Of a stretch of DNA of 5,015 bases, positions 4,995 through 5,015 are shown one piece after another (position 1 is the stretch's first letter; every line of letters starts with the position of its first letter). Source of the DNA: Chitinophagales bacterium (lineage in GTDB: Bacteria; Bacteroidota; Bacteroidia; Chitinophagales; UBA2359); contig JAHDDN010000422.1 of NCBI GenBank assembly GCA_020629335.1, positions 1-5,015 on the forward strand, read 5' to 3'. A program made the translations under genes and the position numbers. Under the pieces are notes generated by a model. It saw only the letters and a list, made by a program, of their open reading frames with translations. It made no database searches and was not told the origin of the DNA.

Positions 4995-5015
4995 GGTGTT
5001 CAGTCAATCAACTGA

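Larger units (their letters stand above)
4538..5015. other. Non-coding, repeat- and hairpin-rich tail
   Basis: About 480 bp without a credible gene. Base composition is visibly less A/T-rich than the coding part. It holds two hairpins just past the metallopeptidase gene, a segment around 4745-4770 (TTCACTTCGTTCAGAAGGAC) of a kind I associate with dispersed intergenic repeats in Bacteroidota, a repeat family of two full copies and one truncated copy, and a palindrome with a flanking T-tract on the minus strand. The short open frames here read through these repeats on both strands and show no protein-like motif. Confidence 0.7.

Overview
The window carries a compact anti-phage defence locus from an AT-rich bacterium. 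I infer Bacteroidota: start codons are preceded by A/T-rich leaders rather than properly spaced Shine-Dalgarno sequences, genes are densely overlapped, and the right-hand tail holds dispersed repeat types of a kind I associate with that phylum. No taxonomic marker gene is present, so this is moderate confidence only.

Minus strand, 2671 to 10: a complete three-gene CBASS operon. It runs from a patatin-like phospholipase effector (CapV type), 3 nt to a CD-NTase cyclic-nucleotide synthase, then a 26-nt overlap to a stand-alone E2-like protein with a C-terminal SEC-C zinc motif. There is no E1 domain and no JAB/Cap3 peptidase in the window, so it matches the short, E2-only type II architecture. 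Expected logic: phage infection activates the CD-NTase, whose activity or priming is tuned by the E2; the cyclic nucleotide switches on the phospholipase, which degrades the cell membrane.

Plus strand, 2733 to 4537: a divergent, tightly overlapped three-gene unit. It encodes a diverged sigma-70-like protein (204 aa), an unrecognised 140-aa soluble protein and an ImmA/IrrE-type zinc metallopeptidase (262 aa). By analogy with CapH/CapP (HTH repressor plus ImmA-like protease controlling CBASS after DNA damage), I infer that this is the switch for the CBASS operon. Here the DNA-binding partner looks like a sigma factor rather than a repressor, with the 140-aa protein as a possible anti-sigma and protease substrate. 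This is the most novel part of the window.

The 61-bp divergent spacer is unusual. Each start codon lies in its own perfect inverted repeat: 9-bp arms at 2669-2700 over the capV start, and 10-bp arms at 2719-2743 over the sigma-like start. Poly-A runs of 8 or 9 sit at three gene boundaries.

4538 to 5015 is non-coding. It is less AT-rich than the genes and contains several hairpins, a repeat family with three copies (one truncated) and a probable minus-strand intrinsic terminator. I see no gene in it.
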